Assembly: GCA_913055845.1 (NCBI GenBank)
Contig: CAJXKO010000003.1
Location: 29,915-93,914 of the forward strand
DNA length: 64,000 nucleotides
Source: an uncultured Bacteroidota bacterium
Lineage (GTDB): Bacteria > Bacteroidota > Rhodothermia > Rhodothermales > Salinibacteraceae
Direction: 5' to 3'
Under the pieces are notes generated by a model, which ran no database searches, was not told where the DNA came from, and was given only the letters and a program-made list of their open reading frames with translations. Positions 1-9,154 of the stretch are shown here, one piece after another (positions within the stretch are counted from its first letter, which is position 1; each line of letters starts with the position of its first letter). A program made the translations under genes and the position numbers.

Positions 1-500
1 ATGGAGCGGCGCAGCAAATCGGTCACCTCCTCGGCGTCGTCAAGCAGCTTGTCACGGTCGTTTTGCCAGAGCGACCGTACGCGTGGAAGCAGGTCCATGA
101 GCCCCGTCTGCTGGAAGCGACCCTCTTTGGGCAGGTATGTCGCTGCGAAAAAGGGCTTGCGGTCCGGCGTGAGGAGTACCGTGAGCGGCCAGCCCCCCTG
201 TCCCCGCATCATCTGGCATACGTCCATGTAGATGCTGTCCACGTCGGGCCGCTCCTCACGATCCACTTTGATGGCGACGTAACCGTCATTGAGTAGGGCA
301 GCCACCTCCTCATCCTCGAAGGACTCCCGCTCCATGACATGGCACCAGTGGCACGTGGAGTACCCGATCGACAGAAAAATCGGTTTATCCTCGGCCCGCG
401 CCTTCGCAAAGGCCTTCTCGCCCCACGGGTACCAGTCCACAGGATTGTCCTGGTGCTGACGGAGGTAGGGACTCTGCTCGTCGGCGAGGCGGTTGGGCAT
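1..500 (-). CDS. DUF255 thioredoxin-fold protein (YyaL/SSP411 family), C-terminus cut by window edge
   Basis: The reading frame starting at the ATG at 500 begins [16 protein letters not shown] and continues through [26 protein letters not shown] and ESFED, the hallmark of the DUF255/YyaL family. Only about 166 residues lie in the window; a full family member has roughly 650-700 residues, with an N-terminal thioredoxin-like domain followed by an alpha/alpha toroid. The CHWC motif resembles a thioredoxin active site, but the cellular role of the family is not settled. It lies 85 bases downstream of the M14 carboxypeptidase on the same strand, so co-transcription is possible. Family assignment is firm; function is not. 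Confidence 0.9.
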   Translation of the reverse strand, partial: MPNRLADEQSPYLRQHQDNPVDWYPWGEKAFAKARAEDKPIFLSIGYSTCHWCHVMERESFEDEEVAALLNDGYVAIKVDREERPDVDSIYMDVCQMMRGQGGWPLTVLLTPDRKPFFAATYLPKEGRFQQTGLMDLLPRVRSLWQNDRDKLLDDAEEVTDLLRRS

Positions 501-585
501 GGCACTGGAGAGAATGGGACTGGCGAACACGGATCAGGCCGCGCGGCTCCAAGACGATTCCTCACACATCACGAGGCACGCAGCA

Positions 586-3171
586 CTACAAAATTTGGCC
601 AAGGTGGACAGCATTGAGGAAGAGGCCATTGGTGCCGTACCAGAACGCACGGAAATTGGGATTGTCCATGAACAAGATCACCTGTCCTCCACCCACCTCG
701 TGGGCCTCTATAGAAGCGGCGCCCTGGGCCTTCTCGGCCTGCTCCTCCGAGAGGTAGCCGCTTAGGCGGGGACTGTCCGCATCGTAGGTACCCACGCTGG
801 CGCCTGGCTCATCGCTCGGGGCGTAGAACCCGGTGCCCACCCGAAAGACCGGCACTGTCTCATCGTAGCCATAGGCGACGGGGTGCGTGGTGTCGAGATG
901 CGTTTCGAAGATGGAGCCCCCAATCCCATGCGCACCATAGGCGTTGGGGAGATTGGCGTACGGCTGATCTTGTACCAGCGAGTCGACATCCAGGGAGCGC
1001 TCTTCCAGGTCCACCAGCCCGTGCTCGATGGGCCACTCTACGGCGTCCTCGATGCCGATGAGCGTTCCTCCGTTCTCGATCCACTCCGTGACTTTCTCCT
1101 CCGGCAGGTCCTCGAAGCTGCCGCCCGCAAGGACCATCGTGTTGTAACGGTCCAGATCGGCGTACTGCACATCTCCGAGATCTACGAGCGAAACCGGCAC
1201 GTTCATGCGCTCACTCAGCAGGTGCCACACCTCCCCGGCGTTGTAGGCGCTGGTGCCACTGTAGCGCGAGCCGCCGCCCGTGCCGGTGATAATCGCCACC
1301 TTCGGCGGATTCAGAATGGGGGAGTTGCGACTGCCGAGGTCCGGCCCCTGCGGCGTCAGACCGCGGTCCACGGCATAGACGTCCACGTAGTCCTGCGCCG
1401 CAATGCGCTGAACCACCTGATGCACCGTGTCGGCCGGCACACCGCGCTGCTGCACCTGAATGACGACGGCCCCGCGGCCAAACTCCTGCGTGGTGCCCCC
1501 CACGCGCGCCGCGAACGGATCGGTCATGACACGGGGGCGGATGTCATTGTTGTGGAGGCGCTGCACGGCTCGTGGCGAAAAGTAACGGCCCCATGGGAGG
1601 ACGTAGGTATAATCCGAACGGCCGCCCACGACCTCTCCACTCTGGTAGCCAGGATCCTGAAGCTGCGAGCCGCGATCGGGCGCGTCGGTCACGGCGGCGT
1701 GGTCGACGCCAAACGCGAGGGGCAGCGACCAGGTGGACACGTCGTAGAAGATAGAGTCGGGGTACGCAGAGGTTCGTTCCATGGCCGCCTTTACGAAGCG
1801 GCCCTGCGGCTGGTCGAGCGGCACCATGTAGGCCTCACCCGGCCGAAAGATTTGGCCGTTGGCCTGCACCTGTTCATTGAGATCAAACATACGCACGTCG
1901 TGACGGGCCAGGGTTTGCGCCAGGGCGTGGGCGCGGGCCGGCGTGGTCGACCGATCCACGAGGTACGCCTCCGTCTCGGTGTTCTGGAGCGCCTCGTCCC
2001 GATTGGCGAAGAAGTCGCGCTGGTAGGTGAGCAGATCCATCCGCATTTCCACCACGCCCTCGAGAGTGGAGAGCGACGTGAGGAATTGGTTGCGGACGGT
2101 GAAGGCGTACGTCATCACGCCCTTCTCCGTCTCGTGCTTCAGGGCGCGGGAGGAGGCCTGCTCGAAGAGAATGCCCACCGTCCCGTTTACGTCGGGGTAC
2201 GTGGACCCCTTCCCGTAGTAGAAGTCGTCGAAGGTTTCGCGGGTGTAGAAAAGCGACCCGACCCGCTCCAGGTAGTCGGCGTGGAACGTGGCCATCTCAC
2301 CGGTCAGTTCCTGATTCCGGGCGGGAGTGTTCGGGTTGGTGCGACTGGGAACGCCGGGCTGGAAAAAGTAGGTTGCTTCCTTCCCCATCTCGTGGAAGTC
2401 GGTGAGAAACTGCGGCTTCCAGCGGTGAAAGTACTCCAGGCGCCCCTGCGACGAGGGGTGCTGGGCCGGAAGCCAGTCGCGGTTCAGGTCGAACCAGTAG
2501 TGGTTGGTGCGCCCGCTGGGCCAGGACTGGTTGTGCTCACGGTCCTGGGGGTCGGCCGTGGGCGTGCCGCCCCGGTTGCCGTTCACCCAATCGACGAAGC
2601 GGTCGCGCCCGTCGGGGTTAAACATCGGATCGATAAGTGTGACGGTGTTCTGAAGCATCGCGCTCACGTCGGGCCCACTTCCAGCCGCCAGGTGGTAGAG
2701 CAGCAGCATCGCTGCCTCCGTGCCGCTCGCCTCGTCGCCATGGATGCTGTAGCCCATCAGAACCACCGCGGGCCGATCCTCCAGTTCGGCGTCCGACACC
2801 TGCCCCGGGGCAATGGTGGTCTGCCGATTGGCTCGACGAATTTGCTCAAGGTTGTCGTGGTTGCCCGTGCTCGTGACGACGGCGTGGATGAGACGGCGCC
2901 CTTCGTAGGTACGCCCGTGCCCACGGAGATCCACCCGATCGCTGACCTCAGCAACCGCCTCGAAGTACCGCACCACCTGAGCAGGGCGCGTGTGACGAGT
3001 ACCAATCTCGTGGCCTATCACTTCGGTGGGCGTCGGAATCGCATCGTCATACCCCTCCGTCCCCGGCACCGGAGTGTCAATGGAAAGCGGCAAATCTTGC
3101 GCAGCCGCCGGCAAGGCGAGCCCGCAGCACAGTAGCACTGCAATAAGAGGCGAGGAGAGGCGGGAAAGCAT
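586..3171 (-). CDS. Secreted M14-family zinc carboxypeptidase with C-terminal amidotransferase-like domain
   Basis: An 861-residue exported protein with a signal peptide (residues 1-24, ending PAAAQ). The catalytic domain carries the M14 zinc ligands in HGDE (H144, E147) and TDFHE (H260), the substrate-binding NPDGRD (185-190) and DLNRDW (228-233) blocks, and a candidate catalytic glutamate in ILFEQAS (E337). Residues after about 600 look like a class I glutamine amidotransferase/ThuA-type Rossmann domain (KVAIITGTGGG, later MVLAGGSFEDLP) without an obvious catalytic triad. Such proteins probably act on peptides in the periplasm or outside the cell. The gene follows the alpha-2-macroglobulin gene by 116 bases on the same strand. 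Confidence 0.9.
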   Translation of the reverse strand: MLSRLSSPLIAVLLCCGLALPAAAQDLPLSIDTPVPGTEGYDDAIPTPTEVIGHEIGTRHTRPAQVVRYFEAVAEVSDRVDLRGHGRTYEGRRLIHAVVTSTGNHDNLEQIRRANRQTTIAPGQVSDAELEDRPAVVLMGYSIHGDEASGTEAAMLLLYHLAAGSGPDVSAMLQNTVTLIDPMFNPDGRDRFVDWVNGNRGGTPTADPQDREHNQSWPSGRTNHYWFDLNRDWLPAQHPSSQGRLEYFHRWKPQFLTDFHEMGKEATYFFQPGVPSRTNPNTPARNQELTGEMATFHADYLERVGSLFYTRETFDDFYYGKGSTYPDVNGTVGILFEQASSRALKHETEKGVMTYAFTVRNQFLTSLSTLEGVVEMRMDLLTYQRDFFANRDEALQNTETEAYLVDRSTTPARAHALAQTLARHDVRMFDLNEQVQANGQIFRPGEAYMVPLDQPQGRFVKAAMERTSAYPDSIFYDVSTWSLPLAFGVDHAAVTDAPDRGSQLQDPGYQSGEVVGGRSDYTYVLPWGRYFSPRAVQRLHNNDIRPRVMTDPFAARVGGTTQEFGRGAVVIQVQQRGVPADTVHQVVQRIAAQDYVDVYAVDRGLTPQGPDLGSRNSPILNPPKVAIITGTGGGSRYSGTSAYNAGEVWHLLSERMNVPVSLVDLGDVQYADLDRYNTMVLAGGSFEDLPEEKVTEWIENGGTLIGIEDAVEWPIEHGLVDLEERSLDVDSLVQDQPYANLPNAYGAHGIGGSIFETHLDTTHPVAYGYDETVPVFRVGTGFYAPSDEPGASVGTYDADSPRLSGYLSEEQAEKAQGAASIEAHEVGGGQVILFMDNPNFRAFWYGTNGLFLNAVHLGQIL

Positions 3172-3287
3172 AGGGGTGAGACAACTGTGAACAGAGAACG
3201 CAGCGGGACGACCCGCTCAAAAACCGCTTTCAGTATACGAAATTGCCCCGGCAGGTGAAATGACAGCACCGTGAAGATCGCCCAAGC

Positions 3288-6200
3288 CTACTCGGCTGCC
3301 GTTGCCCCTGCCGCCGGCTCCACCACCACCGTCCCGGTCGCGGTGTGGCCCCGCGTCTCCGGCTGGTACATCATCTCTGCCTCCGCGGGCGGGTGCTCGA
3401 ACGTGCCGGCCGTCGTGGCGCGGGCGACGTAGCTATAGGTGTGCTCCCCCTGTTCCAGGTAGTCGGCGAAGAGCACCACGCGATCGTCCTGCATCTCGGT
3501 GTGTGTGAAGGAGCCCCACCACCGATCCGAGCCGGTGTCCGCCTCGTCGAGCACACCCTCCGCGCTGGTTACAAATGCCTCGTTGACCGGCTCCAATCCC
3601 GCGGGGAGCGCATCGTCGACCACCACGTAGGTGCGGCTCGTGGGCGAGGTGAGGCGCAGGGTCACCTTCACGAGTTGGCCGGACTCTAAGGTGATCGTCT
3701 CGTTGCCGGTTGACAGCGGCGCCCCGACGGCCTTTCCCCGACTGTCGAGCCGCTGCATCGTGCGCTCGACCCGGAGTCCCTGGTTGAGGGCATCCTGCGG
3801 CGCGCTCGTGTAGGTCGCGAGCCGGGCCGAGTAGTAGAGGTCCCCCGTGCCGCTTTTCGTCATGGCGAGGGGCAGCTCGCGGCCCTGAAGGCCTTCGGGG
3901 AAGGCGTCGGCCCCAATCGTCGTGCCGGTCGTGCGCAGACTGCGCCCCCGGAAGGTGTCGTCCAGGATCGTCTTGCCTGCCAGCTGGACGGACGCCGCGA
4001 AGTCGGGCGTCTCTTCCTCGTAGGCATCGACGTAGCGCTGAAAGGCCGTTACCACCGCGGCGTTGTCCTGCGTCGACGACCAGTGGCCCTGCTGGCGCCG
4101 GTCCATCAGGTAGCGGATCATGCGCTGGGCGAGCGGGCGGAAGTCGTCGGACGGCGTGGCCTCCAGGAGCGCCGTGAGGCCGAACGCAGTGGAGCGCACG
4201 TCGCTGCTGAAGATCCAGCCGTAGTCGTCGTCTTCGGACGCCTGCAGGTAGGCAGTCGTCGCCTCCACCCGGATCCGCTGCCGTAGCTGCTGGACCAGCC
4301 GCGCCTGGACGTCGGGGAGATCGGGCTGGTCGGTGATGAGGAGGGTGCGGAGAAGGTGACTTTGCCCCTCCACGCTCGTCGGCGGATTTCCGGCGAGCCA
4401 GTTGATCTCGCTCTCCAGCACCTCGCCGTGCCGGGCGAGCGCAAACAGCATGAACGCCCGCGTGTCGCGCCACACGTCCTCGTCGTAGTAATCGGGCCGG
4501 TCGCTCCGATTGCGCACCATGTTCGCCACCGCATCGATCGCGTTCTGGGTGAGCGGCTGCGGCACGTCGTACCCCGCAGCGTCCGTCTCGGCCAGCGCCA
4601 TCAGTGTGTAGGCGGTGACGTACGGGTTGACGTGTGAGCCGCCTTCCCAGAGGCTGAAGCCGTCGCCCGTCCAGTACGACTGCAGCGAGCCCATCCAGTC
4701 CCGGACTACCTGATCGCGGTTCTTGTCTTCGAACGCCTCCAGGTCGAACGCGTCGAGGAGCGCCCCGCCCGCCACGAGGGGCCGGACGCGGGAGGTGGTC
4801 TGCTCCAGGCAGCCGTACGGGTACTCGAAGAGGTACTGCACGGCGCCATCGAGTCCCACGAGTGCCGTGCTGGCGAGGGTCACGTCGAACTGCCCGAGGC
4901 CGGGCACGCGCTGCTCGGGAAGCTGGAGGGCCTCCCGGGCAGTGTCCTGTGTGGAGGCAAACGTGGCGCTCGCACGCTTGGTGGTGGGCCGCTTCACCGG
5001 AAGCGAGGTCGACAGCGCGTCCGTCTCACCGTTCAGCCGGGCACGGAAGGTGACGCGGGCCGTGTCCGCCGTGGGCGCCGTCCAGTCGAATCGCACCTCC
5101 CGTGTGGCGCCGGCTCTCAGCTGCACGGTCTGGGTCGAATCGTTTCGCAGCGTCAATCCTTCGGTGGAGGCCGAAACGGTGGCCGTGCCGGCCTCGTCCG
5201 ACCGGTTCGTGACGAGGACGCCGGCGGAGAACCGGTCGCCGATCCGGGCGAAGCGGGGGAGCGCGGGCGTCTGCACCAGCGGCTTGGTCACGACGATGTC
5301 GGTCTGTTCCGCGCCGAAGGTGTGATTTTCCGTGAGGGCCGACGCCATGAGGCGGAAGGTCGTGAGGCTCTGCGGGAGCTCGAACGTAATCGACGCCTCG
5401 CCATCGTCGTCGGTTTGCACCGCAGGGGCCCAGTGTGCCAGTGGGCGGAAGTCCTCTCGCACCTCCGACTTCTGCATCGTGCCGCCCCCGCCCACGTCCT
5501 CGGCCTTCTGCCCGTAGCTGCGCTGTTCTACGAGCGCGCCCCGCGTTTCGGCGGTGGTGACGCCGAGCGGGCGCGAGCCGTAGAAGGTGTTGAACGGATC
5601 GGGCAGGCGGTAGCCGATGAGGTCGAGCACCCCCGCATCCGCCGCGCTGAACGCAATCTCGCCCGGCACCCCGTCCCCCGCGGCGTTCGTGAGCTGGAGA
5701 TCCACCGTCACCTCCTCCCCGGGCCGATACTGTTCCTGATCGGCCTCCAGGTCGACACGCAGGTGCTTCTGATCGGGGTCGACCGAGAGGCTCGCGTAGC
5801 CGATCTTGAAGCTGGGCGCGCCGGGGTCGCTTCCGGCCTTTGGCGGCGCGGTGCGGCCCTTCAGCAGAATCACACTCACGTGGATATTCGGGAGGTAGCT
5901 GTCTTTGATCGGGACCTCAACCATCGGCGTGCTCCCCTCCAGCGTCGTCACGCGACTCTGCAAAATCCCCTCCCGCTCCACCGTGATGAGCGCGGTGGCC
6001 TCCTCGTAGGGCGACTGTACCATGAGGCGGGCGGTCTCGCCGGGGGCGTAATCGGTCTTCTCGGGGACGAGGTCGATCCGGTCGTCGTTGTCGCGCTGCC
6101 ACGCGACGTACCCCTCGCCCGAGGCGTACAGGTAGGTCTCGGTGCGAATCGCGTTGCCGCGCACGTCCTGACTCGTGGCGCGGAGGCGGTACTGCCCACC

Positions 6201-9005
6201 TGCGGGGACGATCATGCGGAGGCGGCTCGCCTGTCCCGGCTTCGTCGTGACGGACGCTGAGCGAACGACCTCTTCCGTGCGCTCACTGCGCCAGCGGAGA
6301 CGCCCGTCGGCCCCCACCTCGCGGACACTGTTCCACTGAATCCGCACCAGCTCCACGGACACATCCCTGTCGGCGACGGGGGCACCGTTCGGGTCCACCG
6401 TCACCACGTCGACGCTCAGCGTGCTGTCCTGCGTGAGGTCCATGAACGAGGTGCTCGGTTTGAGGCCGACGTAGAAGCGGCCCGGGTGGAGGGTCGCGGT
6501 CGTGCGGTCGGAGATCTGCTGCTCGGAGGGAGCGGTGACGGTCCCGCGCCAGGTGAGCCACGCCGGGGCACCCTGTGGGTTGCCGGGGAGGCGCGTCCGC
6601 GGGGCCTCGGCGCTGCTCGTGCTGTCGAGGGTGGTCTCATGGCGGAGGAGCGTCTCGCCGAGGTAGTCGGTGTCGATGGGACCGAAGCGGTAGCCGCTGT
6701 AGCCGGGCGGCGAATAGGATCCGTTGTCTCGCTCCAGCTCGATCGTTGCGGGCTGTCCCTCCATCCCTGCCCCGAACAGGTATCGGGCCGACACACGCCC
6801 CTCGAAGAAGTCCCCCGCCACGTATTCGTCGCGGGCGGACCGGGCGGTGACCTCGAAAGTGGCGCGGCGGAAGGCATTCACCTGGAAGGAGCCGGTGGTG
6901 ATGCCTTCCCGCTCGTATTGCCGCTCAGCGGTGAGCGTCTCGTCGCCGGCGTATCCGACCCGGACCCGATAGTCGCCAAGAGAGGCATTCTGCGGGACGG
7001 ACCAGTCGAGGTCGAACGTGCCGAGATCGCTGGGCTGGAGGCGGCGGTCGAGGACGAGTTCGTCGCGTGGGCTGCGAGCCACCACCCTCACGCTGTCCTC
7101 AATCGACTGCCACCCGTCGTCCGTCTTGCTCCGCAGCATGCCCTTCAGGTGAACGGTTTCGCCGGTCTTGTAGAGGCCGCGGTCGGAGAAGATGGTGCCC
7201 GTCTCCGTCACCGCGTCCGGCCGCCACGAGTAGTTCACGTCGAACCGGTACGGCTCCGTCCCGTCGTCGTAGCGACTGCTGGTGAAGGCCACGTCCCCCT
7301 CGTGCTCCACGATGGCGTATTGGGCCGGCGCGTCGTACTCGTTGGGCTTCTCCATCCCGAGCACGTGCCAGCCGGGCGTTTGCACGCGGCCCTCGGCGTC
7401 GGTCTCCCCCGTCCAGTGGACCCGGTTGCTGTCGCCGCGGAGGGTGACCGTCGCATCCTTGACCGGCTCTCCCGTGGCTAGTTCACTCACGACAATCACG
7501 TTCTGGTGTGGGCTGAATTTGCCGGTGATGCCGAGATTGGTCACCTGCGCGAGTGCCCGGAGGTCGCCTTCGCGGTCGTCCTCGTGGAGCGGCGGCCGAA
7601 TCAGGCGCACGCCCACGATGCCCGTACCGGCCTCCCCCGTCAGTATCGAGTCGAGGCGGAGCGGGACGGTCTGCAGCGTGTTGCGCTCGATGGGCATCTC
7701 GACGGTGCGGCGGGCTGTGACGGGCGCACGCGTGAGGGCATCGTCGGGGCGATTGTAGTTGTGGCGCTGATCGTAGGTCGCAAGTGCAGGCACGATCTCG
7801 TCCGCGGAGAGCCGCTCCATGCCGAGCCGCACCGATTCGACATTCGTCACCTGCAAGGGCACCACCGGGTGCTGGTCGGCTTCGATGACCATCATGCCCC
7901 GGTCCATGTGGAAGTGCGGCTCGTAGGGCCCCGTCCGAAATGAGCGCCGCGCAACCGACAGCGTCTGCCCGAACTGATCCTTCAGATTCCGAATCGTCAG
8001 CGTGTATTCCGTCTCTGGCTCCAGCTTTACGGGCAGCGTGTGTTGCACATCTTCGTTCGCCTCCCGGGCGTTCGCTCCCGCCGACCACTCCACCGCCGGC
8101 TCAAACGAAAGCGCCTCCCGCAAATCGCCAAAGCGAACCGGCGTGCTGAAGTGCAGGCTGATGTCGCGGTCCGGCGCGTACGGCCCGTCGTCAAAATATC
8201 GTCGGAATTGGGCGATGCGAGTTAGCTCCGGCTCGGGCCACACCCGGAACCCCAAACTCCGCTCCGCCCCGAGCCCGAGTTCATAGCCTTTGCTGGGGAG
8301 CCCTTCCTTCAGCGTCACCGTGTACGATCCCCCTTGCTCCAGCCTCTCGGCAGGCACCACGACCAGCGTGCTATCTCCATCGTTGGTGACGGAGCGCACT
8401 AGAAAACTCGCCTCCACGAAGTCCCGCGCCGTTTCGGCCGCCACGGGCAGGCTGAACGAGAGGCGAACCGAGTCGTCGGGCGCGGCAAACTCGGCCCCGT
8501 CCGCGGGCGAGGATTTTACGAGTTGCGGGCGTGGGGTCTGGAAGGTCCAGGTGTACGACTCCGAGAGCGTGTTGCCGTCGAGATCCGAGACGGTCGGCGC
8601 CAGCGTGACGGTGTACTCCGTGGCGGGTCGCAGGGGCTCGGACGGCTGGTAAACGAGCGTCTGCGTCCCCTCCCACCGCAGCGATCCCGGCACGGCGGGC
8701 TCGATCGTGAGGGCGTCCTCGGGCGGTGGTGTTGCCTCACCGAGCGGCACCATCGGGCGGCTGAAGGTGACCGAGATCGGCTGCCGCTCCTGCAGCGTCT
8801 GCAGTTGTCCGCCCGGCGTGGCGCTGAGGATGCGGAGCGGCCCCTCCAGCGTTGGCACGTAGTTCTGCGCCTGCTCGGGGGCATTGAGCGCGACCTGCTC
8901 CACGGCTACCTCGTCGCCGGACGGGGCGGGCGCGCCTCCGCCGCAGGCGGCGACGAGGGTGGTGAGAATGATGAGCGTGATGGCCTGGAGGAGGCGGGTG
9001 GGCAT
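3288..9005 (-). CDS. Alpha-2-macroglobulin family lipoprotein (YfhM-like)
   Basis: A very large lipoprotein of about 1905 residues. The ATG at 9005 is preferred because it gives a compact lipoprotein signal ending in the lipobox LVAAC; a GTG at 9020 in the same frame would add five residues. An Ig-like N-terminus precedes several macroglobulin-type beta domains. Near residue 1400 the sequence YPYGCLEQ contains the Cys-x-Glu-Gln thioester motif, so this is the thioester-bearing class that can covalently trap proteases. A helical thioester/complement-like domain follows. Bacterial members are anchored in the periplasm and thought to protect the envelope from invading proteases, working with PBP1C. 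The PBP1C gene lies immediately upstream on the same strand, as in the classic pairing. Confidence 0.93.
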   Translation of the reverse strand: MPTRLLQAITLIILTTLVAACGGGAPAPSGDEVAVEQVALNAPEQAQNYVPTLEGPLRILSATPGGQLQTLQERQPISVTFSRPMVPLGEATPPPEDALTIEPAVPGSLRWEGTQTLVYQPSEPLRPATEYTVTLAPTVSDLDGNTLSESYTWTFQTPRPQLVKSSPADGAEFAAPDDSVRLSFSLPVAAETARDFVEASFLVRSVTNDGDSTLVVVPAERLEQGGSYTVTLKEGLPSKGYELGLGAERSLGFRVWPEPELTRIAQFRRYFDDGPYAPDRDISLHFSTPVRFGDLREALSFEPAVEWSAGANAREANEDVQHTLPVKLEPETEYTLTIRNLKDQFGQTLSVARRSFRTGPYEPHFHMDRGMMVIEADQHPVVPLQVTNVESVRLGMERLSADEIVPALATYDQRHNYNRPDDALTRAPVTARRTVEMPIERNTLQTVPLRLDSILTGEAGTGIVGVRLIRPPLHEDDREGDLRALAQVTNLGITGKFSPHQNVIVVSELATGEPVKDATVTLRGDSNRVHWTGETDAEGRVQTPGWHVLGMEKPNEYDAPAQYAIVEHEGDVAFTSSRYDDGTEPYRFDVNYSWRPDAVTETGTIFSDRGLYKTGETVHLKGMLRSKTDDGWQSIEDSVRVVARSPRDELVLDRRLQPSDLGTFDLDWSVPQNASLGDYRVRVGYAGDETLTAERQYEREGITTGSFQVNAFRRATFEVTARSARDEYVAGDFFEGRVSARYLFGAGMEGQPATIELERDNGSYSPPGYSGYRFGPIDTDYLGETLLRHETTLDSTSSAEAPRTRLPGNPQGAPAWLTWRGTVTAPSEQQISDRTTATLHPGRFYVGLKPSTSFMDLTQDSTLSVDVVTVDPNGAPVADRDVSVELVRIQWNSVREVGADGRLRWRSERTEEVVRSASVTTKPGQASRLRMIVPAGGQYRLRATSQDVRGNAIRTETYLYASGEGYVAWQRDNDDRIDLVPEKTDYAPGETARLMVQSPYEEATALITVEREGILQSRVTTLEGSTPMVEVPIKDSYLPNIHVSVILLKGRTAPPKAGSDPGAPSFKIGYASLSVDPDQKHLRVDLEADQEQYRPGEEVTVDLQLTNAAGDGVPGEIAFSAADAGVLDLIGYRLPDPFNTFYGSRPLGVTTAETRGALVEQRSYGQKAEDVGGGGTMQKSEVREDFRPLAHWAPAVQTDDDGEASITFELPQSLTTFRLMASALTENHTFGAEQTDIVVTKPLVQTPALPRFARIGDRFSAGVLVTNRSDEAGTATVSASTEGLTLRNDSTQTVQLRAGATREVRFDWTAPTADTARVTFRARLNGETDALSTSLPVKRPTTKRASATFASTQDTAREALQLPEQRVPGLGQFDVTLASTALVGLDGAVQYLFEYPYGCLEQTTSRVRPLVAGGALLDAFDLEAFEDKNRDQVVRDWMGSLQSYWTGDGFSLWEGGSHVNPYVTAYTLMALAETDAAGYDVPQPLTQNAIDAVANMVRNRSDRPDYYDEDVWRDTRAFMLFALARHGEVLESEINWLAGNPPTSVEGQSHLLRTLLITDQPDLPDVQARLVQQLRQRIRVEATTAYLQASEDDDYGWIFSSDVRSTAFGLTALLEATPSDDFRPLAQRMIRYLMDRRQQGHWSSTQDNAAVVTAFQRYVDAYEEETPDFAASVQLAGKTILDDTFRGRSLRTTGTTIGADAFPEGLQGRELPLAMTKSGTGDLYYSARLATYTSAPQDALNQGLRVERTMQRLDSRGKAVGAPLSTGNETITLESGQLVKVTLRLTSPTSRTYVVVDDALPAGLEPVNEAFVTSAEGVLDEADTGSDRWWGSFTHTEMQDDRVVLFADYLEQGEHTYSYVARATTAGTFEHPPAEAEMMYQPETRGHTATGTVVVEPAAGATAAE

Positions 9006-9088
9006 GGAGGCGAAAAGCACTGCCGGGAGAAAGAAGGAGTCTGTGTTGTGTCGTTTGCTACACTTTTCGGATTGGTCTCTCCGTAACT

Positions 9089-9144
9089 CGTGAGGCGTGA
9101 AACGTGAGGTTGGGTTATCTCACGCATTACGCCTCACGCTTCAC
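9089..9144. repeat. Heptad GTGA-type inverted repeat between pbpC and the macroglobulin gene
   Basis: The left arm (9090-9109) reads as consecutive 7-base units of the form GTGAGGC, GTGAAAC, GTGAGG. The right arm (9120-9144) is the reverse complement of similar units (GTGAAGC, GTGAGGC, GTAATGC). The arms can pair as a long imperfect hairpin with a loop of about 10 bases. A second element with the same unit lies at 58895-58961, which suggests a dispersed intergenic repeat family. It sits between two co-directional genes, so it could act as an attenuator or transcript-stability element. Confidence 0.65.
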
Positions 9145-9154
9145 AACGCAACAC

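Noticed and set aside
883..3135. A 750-codon open frame on the plus strand
   Set aside because: It is antisense to the M14 carboxypeptidase, has Arg/Val/His-rich composition and no family sequence; such long shadows are expected in GC-rich DNA.
3202..3217. AGCGGG/CCCGCT hairpin upstream of the M14 gene
   Set aside because: The six-base stem has no T-run in either direction, so it does not qualify as a terminator.
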